Source of the DNA: Anaerolineales bacterium
GTDB taxonomy: Bacteria; Chloroflexota; Anaerolineae; 4572-78; NAK82
Direction of reading: 5' to 3'
Length of the DNA: 10,138 nucleotides
Assembly (NCBI GenBank): GCA_024643945.1
Contig: JAHELX010000173.1
Span: 1 to 10,138 of the forward strand
Below the pieces are notes generated by a model. The model saw only the letters and a program-made list of their open reading frames with translations, was not told the origin of the DNA and did not search any database. The position numbers and the translations under genes are program-made. This document shows positions 7,427-10,138 of the stretch, one piece after another. Position 1 is the first letter of the stretch; each line of letters starts with the position of its first letter.

Positions 7427-7445
7427 TTTAGCGCTTCGCGCTAAA
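7427..7445. other. Perfect 8-bp hairpin
   Basis: TTTAGCGC (7427-7434) and GCGCTAAA (7438-7445) are perfectly complementary around a TTC loop. The following plus-strand bases are T-rich but not a clean T-tract. It lies about 60 bp upstream of the sat promoter. It could be a weak terminator, a binding site or part of a dispersed repeat. Confidence 0.6.
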
Positions 7446-7503
7446 TGTTTCTAATTATTTTCTAACTGCTCTCACAGTCAATTCTTATCAACTTAGATTA
7501 AGG

Positions 7504-7519
7504 TTGTGCAATGGCACAA
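7504..7519. promoter_or_regulatory. Candidate operator over the sat -35 box
   Basis: TTGTGC-AATG-GCACAA is a perfect inverted repeat with 6-bp half-sites and a 4-bp centre. It covers the -35 hexamer and the upstream part of the spacer of the sat promoter. A dimeric repressor bound here would block RNA polymerase. No regulator gene is visible in the window, so the binding protein is unknown. Confidence 0.5.
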
Positions 7520-7532
7520 TGGCCTCTATAAT
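7504..7532 (+). promoter_or_regulatory. Sigma70-like promoter of sat
   Basis: TTGTGC (7504-7509) and a perfect TATAAT (7527-7532) are separated by exactly 17 bp. The predicted transcription start is near 7539, giving a leader of about 30 nt before the sat ATG. The -35 hexamer is also the left half of an inverted repeat (7504-7519), which suggests regulation at this promoter. Confidence 0.75.
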
Positions 7533-7568
7533 GCGCCTACATCGTAAGAAAGGAATTGAAGCACAGAG

Positions 7569-8771
7569 ATGAACACTTCGAATGAGGCACTGCCTATCGG
7601 CGGGATGAAACCCCATGGTGGCGAGCTGGTCAATCAAGTTCTCACCGGAGAGGAAAGGGAAGAAGCCTTAGCCCGGGCTGAAACTTTGCAGGGGTTGCAA
7701 CTGAAATCATTACTAAATCTATCGGACCTGGAGCTACTGGCTACTGGTGCCTTCAGTCCGCTGACTGGCTTTTTGGTGAAAGAGGATTATGATCGCGTAG
7801 TAGAGCAGATGCGCCTGTATAGCGGGCTGGTATGGCCGATTCCGGTGACGTTGGCCTTGACAGAAGAGGAAGCGTCCGGTATCAAGGAAGGGCAGGATAT
7901 CACTCTCTGGCAAGACAACACCCCCCTGGCGATTATGACAGTCGCCGAAAAGTATCGCCGCGACACGGCGCGGGAAGCCAGGGAAGTGTACCGTACCGAA
8001 GATAAAGCTCATCCTGGTGTGGCCCGTCTTTATCGCCACGGCGACACACTCCTGGGTGGCGAAATCTGGCTTCTAAATTGGCCACAGCCACGTGAGTTCC
8101 CGGAGTTTCGGCACACCCCGGCTCAGACCCGCCGTATGTTCGCCCGCCGAGGATGGCGGCGGGTCGTAGGTTTCCAAACGCGCAACCCTATCCACCGCGC
8201 CCATGAATATATTCAGAAGACCGCGCTGGAAATTACCGACGGCCTCTTCTTGCACCCGCTAGTGGGCGAAACCAAGGCCGACGACATCCCCGCCGATGTA
8301 CGCATGCAGAGCTATCAAGTGATTTTGCGCGACTACTATCCGGCTGAGCGAGTGTTGCTAGGCGTCTTCCCGGCTGCCATGCGCTATGCCGGTCCACGCG
8401 AGGCCATCTTTCATGCGTTGGCTCGCAAAAACTACGGTTGCAGTCACTTCATTGTCGGGCGCGACCATGCAGGTGTGGGCAACTATTACGGCACTTACGA
8501 CGCCCAACTCATTTTCGACGAATTCGAGCCTGAGGAAATCGGCATCACTCCCCTCTTCTTCGACTACACCTTCTACTGTCGAAAGTGCGGCGGTGTGGTC
8601 TCAGCTAAGACCTGTCCCCACAGCAAAGAAGATTGGGTCTACCTGAGTGGTACCCAGGTGCGGCAGATGCTGGAGAGAGGCGAGATGCTGCCAGAAGAAT
8701 TTACCCGACCAGAAGTCTCAAAAGTTTTAATGAAAGGGATCCGGGCGAAGGGGTCCCAGGAGGCAAAGTAA
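7569..8771 (+). CDS. sat: Sulfate adenylyltransferase (ATP sulfurylase)
   Basis: It catalyses ATP + sulfate to adenylyl sulfate (APS) + pyrophosphate, the first step of sulfate assimilation or sulfation; the reverse reaction is used in dissimilatory sulfur oxidation. The 400-aa protein is a homo-oligomeric Sat/MET3-type enzyme, not Cys[11 protein letters not shown] (15-23) starts the PUA-like N-terminal domain. Catalytic motifs are QTRNP (203-207), H209-R-A-H212, LVGETKADD (231-239) and [13 protein letters not shown] (296-308). A C-terminal C337-x2-C340...C349-x-H351 cluster resembles the zinc site of thermophile and chemolithotroph Sat proteins. No kinase domain is fused. The start is somewhat uncertain: AAGGA (7550-7554) is 14 nt from the ATG at 7569, while an in-frame ATG at 7605 lies just before the conserved part. 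The AlkP-type gene follows 3 nt later, so the two are probably co-transcribed from the promoter at 7504. Confidence 0.96.
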   Translation: MNTSNEALPIGGMKPHGGELVNQVLTGEEREEALARAETLQGLQLKSLLNLSDLELLATGAFSPLTGFLVKEDYDRVVEQMRLYSGLVWPIPVTLALTEEEASGIKEGQDITLWQDNTPLAIMTVAEKYRRDTAREAREVYRTEDKAHPGVARLYRHGDTLLGGEIWLLNWPQPREFPEFRHTPAQTRRMFARRGWRRVVGFQTRNPIHRAHEYIQKTALEITDGLFLHPLVGETKADDIPADVRMQSYQVILRDYYPAERVLLGVFPAAMRYAGPREAIFHALARKNYGCSHFIVGRDHAGVGNYYGTYDAQLIFDEFEPEEIGITPLFFDYTFYCRKCGGVVSAKTCPHSKEDWVYLSGTQVRQMLERGEMLPEEFTRPEVSKVLMKGIRAKGSQEAK

Positions 8772-8774
8772 TCT

Positions 8775-10138
8775 ATGTTCAAGTTCCTGCGCCGTAAAAA
8801 GGAGCGCAAAGTCTTCGTCGTCGGGCTCGACTGCGGTGACCCAATACTGGTCTTCGACAAATGGCGCGACGAATTGCCTAATTTTCGCCAGTTGATGCAG
8901 GCAGGGGCCTATGGTCCGCTGACCAGCAGTATTCCTTGCATCACTGTGCCCGCCTGGAGCTCAATGACCAGCGGCAAAGATCCAGGGGTCCTTGGCTTCT
9001 ACGGCTTTCGCAATCGAGCTGATTACAGCTACGACAACATGACCATTGCCACTGGCTCGGCCGTCAAAGAGCCCCGTGTATGGGAATTGCTTGGCCAGGC
9101 GGGCAAGCAGGTAATCGTCGTCGGCGTGCCCCAGACCTACCCGGTGAAACCGGTCAATGGCTACCTGATCAGCAGCTTTCTTACGCCCACCATCCAGCGG
9201 CAATATACCTATCCCAATGAATTTCGTTACGAGATTGACCAATTGCTGGGCGGTCGAGAGTACGACGTTGACGTGCATCAATTCCGCACCGACGACAAGG
9301 ACTTTCTGCTCAAGCAAATCTACGAGATGACCGAGAAGCGGTTTATCATCCTTAAACATCTCCTCAAGAACAAGCCCTGGGATTTCTTCATGTTTGTCGA
9401 AATGGGTGTGGACCGCATCCACCACGGGCTGTGGCAGTATATGGACCCGACTCACCCTAAATATGAGCCGGGCAATCCATATCAAGATTCCATCAAGGAG
9501 TACTACAAATACCTTGATCAGGAATTGGGTGAAATGCTCTCGGCCCTGGATGACGATACAATCGTAATGGTTGTATCAGACCACGGGGCCAAAAAGATGG
9601 ATGGGGGCATTTGCATCAACGAATGGCTGCGGCGTGAGGGGTATCTGGTATTGAAGGAAGAACCCGTGCGGGAGAGCAATAAACCAATCCCGTTCGAAAA
9701 GGTGGAAGTGGATTGGGAAAAAACCACCGCCTGGGGCGCTGGCGGTTACTACGCCCGCATCTTCCTCAATGTCCAGGGGCGCGAGCCCAATGGCCTCATC
9801 CCCAGAGCTGACTACGAGAAGGTGCGGAATGAACTCGCGGACGCCGTTGAGGCCATCCCAGACCACGAAGGGAATCCCCTCCACACCACCTGCTTCCGGC
9901 CCGAAGCGATTTACCGCCAGGTACGCAACGTTGCCCCGGATCTCATCATTTACCTGGGTGACCTGCACTGGCGGTCGGTAGGCAGCTTTGGCTTCGATAG
10001 CAGCTACACCTTTGAAAACGACACCGGGCCTGACGACGCAAATCACGCTCAGGATGGCATGATCATCTACTACGACCCCCAGCAAAATTTAGGCGGGATG
10101 CCACTGAGTGGATTGCAACTGATGGATTTTGCACCGAC
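8775..10138 (+). CDS. AlkP-superfamily phosphohydrolase/phosphomutase (COG3379-like), 3' end outside the window
   Basis: The frame is open from ATG 8775 to the right edge (454 codons, incomplete). It is an alkaline phosphatase superfamily enzyme close to type I phosphodiesterase/nucleotide pyrophosphatase proteins. After a basic, non-signal N-terminus (MFKFLRRKKERK), VVGLDCGDP gives metal ligand D19. ITVPAWSSMTSG gives nucleophile T57. D213-x3-H217 lies in VDRIHHGLW, D269-H270 in VSDHGAKK, and H424 in ANHAQDG. Together these match the two-metal ligand set of NPP enzymes in order and spacing, so the protein is probably active, in the cytoplasm. AGGAGG (8758-8763) precedes the ATG by 11 nt, inside the end of sat. 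Tight linkage to sat suggests a substrate near sulfate activation (APS, PAP, or a sulfated or phosphorylated sugar), but this is inference. Two antisense open frames over it are shadows. Confidence 0.85.
   Translation, partial: MFKFLRRKKERKVFVVGLDCGDPILVFDKWRDELPNFRQLMQAGAYGPLTSSIPCITVPAWSSMTSGKDPGVLGFYGFRNRADYSYDNMTIATGSAVKEPRVWELLGQAGKQVIVVGVPQTYPVKPVNGYLISSFLTPTIQRQYTYPNEFRYEIDQLLGGREYDVDVHQFRTDDKDFLLKQIYEMTEKRFIILKHLLKNKPWDFFMFVEMGVDRIHHGLWQYMDPTHPKYEPGNPYQDSIKEYYKYLDQELGEMLSALDDDTIVMVVSDHGAKKMDGGICINEWLRREGYLVLKEEPVRESNKPIPFEKVEVDWEKTTAWGAGGYYARIFLNVQGREPNGLIPRADYEKVRNELADAVEAIPDHEGNPLHTTCFRPEAIYRQVRNVAPDLIIYLGDLHWRSVGSFGFDSSYTFENDTGPDDANHAQDGMIIYYDPQQNLGGMPLSGLQLMDFAP

Larger units (their letters stand above)
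7135..7568. other. Divergent intergenic region, no convincing gene
   Basis: These 434 bp separate the sulfatase-like gene from sat. They hold a promoter for each side (7177-7205 minus and 7504-7532 plus), a terminator-like hairpin (7316-7344) and a second perfect hairpin (7427-7445). An AT-rich tract runs at about 7442-7505. A 91-codon open frame (7156-7431) has no ribosome site and no recognisable protein features. About 300 bp between the two predicted transcription starts are unexplained. Confidence 0.7.

Noticed and set aside
7156..7431. 91-codon plus-strand open frame in the divergent region
   Set aside because: No ribosome site before its ATG, low-complexity unconvincing protein, runs through the terminator-like hairpin, and its stop lies inside the second hairpin.
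8961..10085. Minus-strand open frames of 174 and 169 codons
   Set aside because: Both are antisense to the AlkP-type gene, whose conserved motifs establish the plus strand as coding.

Overview
The window looks like chromosomal DNA from a free-living bacterium with moderately high GC, probably a Chloroflexota (Anaerolineae-like) lineage. That assignment is an inference from gene content: a PknB-type kinase, a GT39-like transferase with C-terminal beta-sandwiches, a DUF92 protein, a PH/DUF1648 protein and a COG3379-type AlkP hydrolase next to ATP sulfurylase. No rRNA, tRNA, phage, transposase or CRISPR is visible.

Layout. Minus strand, right to left: a sulfatase-like AlkP-fold enzyme (7134-5542), a gap holding a strong hairpin built from a 14-bp repeat, a GT39-like membrane glycosyltransferase (5431-2837), surE (2787-2026), a PH/DUF1648 membrane protein (2006-1074) and a DUF92 membrane protein (1067-231). 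Gaps after the glycosyltransferase are 49, 19 and 6 nt, so these genes probably form one transcript. The last minus-strand item is the N-terminus of a Ser/Thr protein kinase (92 to beyond the left edge), which has its own promoter-like sequence. Plus strand: sat (ATP sulfurylase, 7569-8771), followed 3 nt later by an AlkP-superfamily phosphohydrolase that runs off the right edge.

The 434-bp divergent intergenic region (7135-7568) is the main regulatory area. It carries two outward-facing sigma70-like promoters, each TTGTGC, a 17-bp spacer, and TATAAT or TATATT. The sat promoter has a perfect inverted repeat over its -35 hexamer. Between the promoters lie a terminator-like hairpin with a T-tract and a second perfect hairpin, with no recognised gene.

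How it fits together. sat makes APS from sulfate and ATP. The adjacent AlkP enzyme has all the metal ligands and the threonine nucleophile of the nucleotide pyrophosphatase/phosphodiesterase type, so a nucleotide or sugar-phosphate substrate linked to sulfate activation is plausible but unproven. The divergent sulfatase-like enzyme has Thr where formylglycine sulfatases have Cys, and it sits with a lipid-linked-sugar glycosyltransferase. Envelope glycan modification is a reasonable guess for that side. I did not find a clearly new system. The best leads are the sat/AlkP pair, the sat operator palindrome, the 14-bp repeat hairpin and the orphan terminator.
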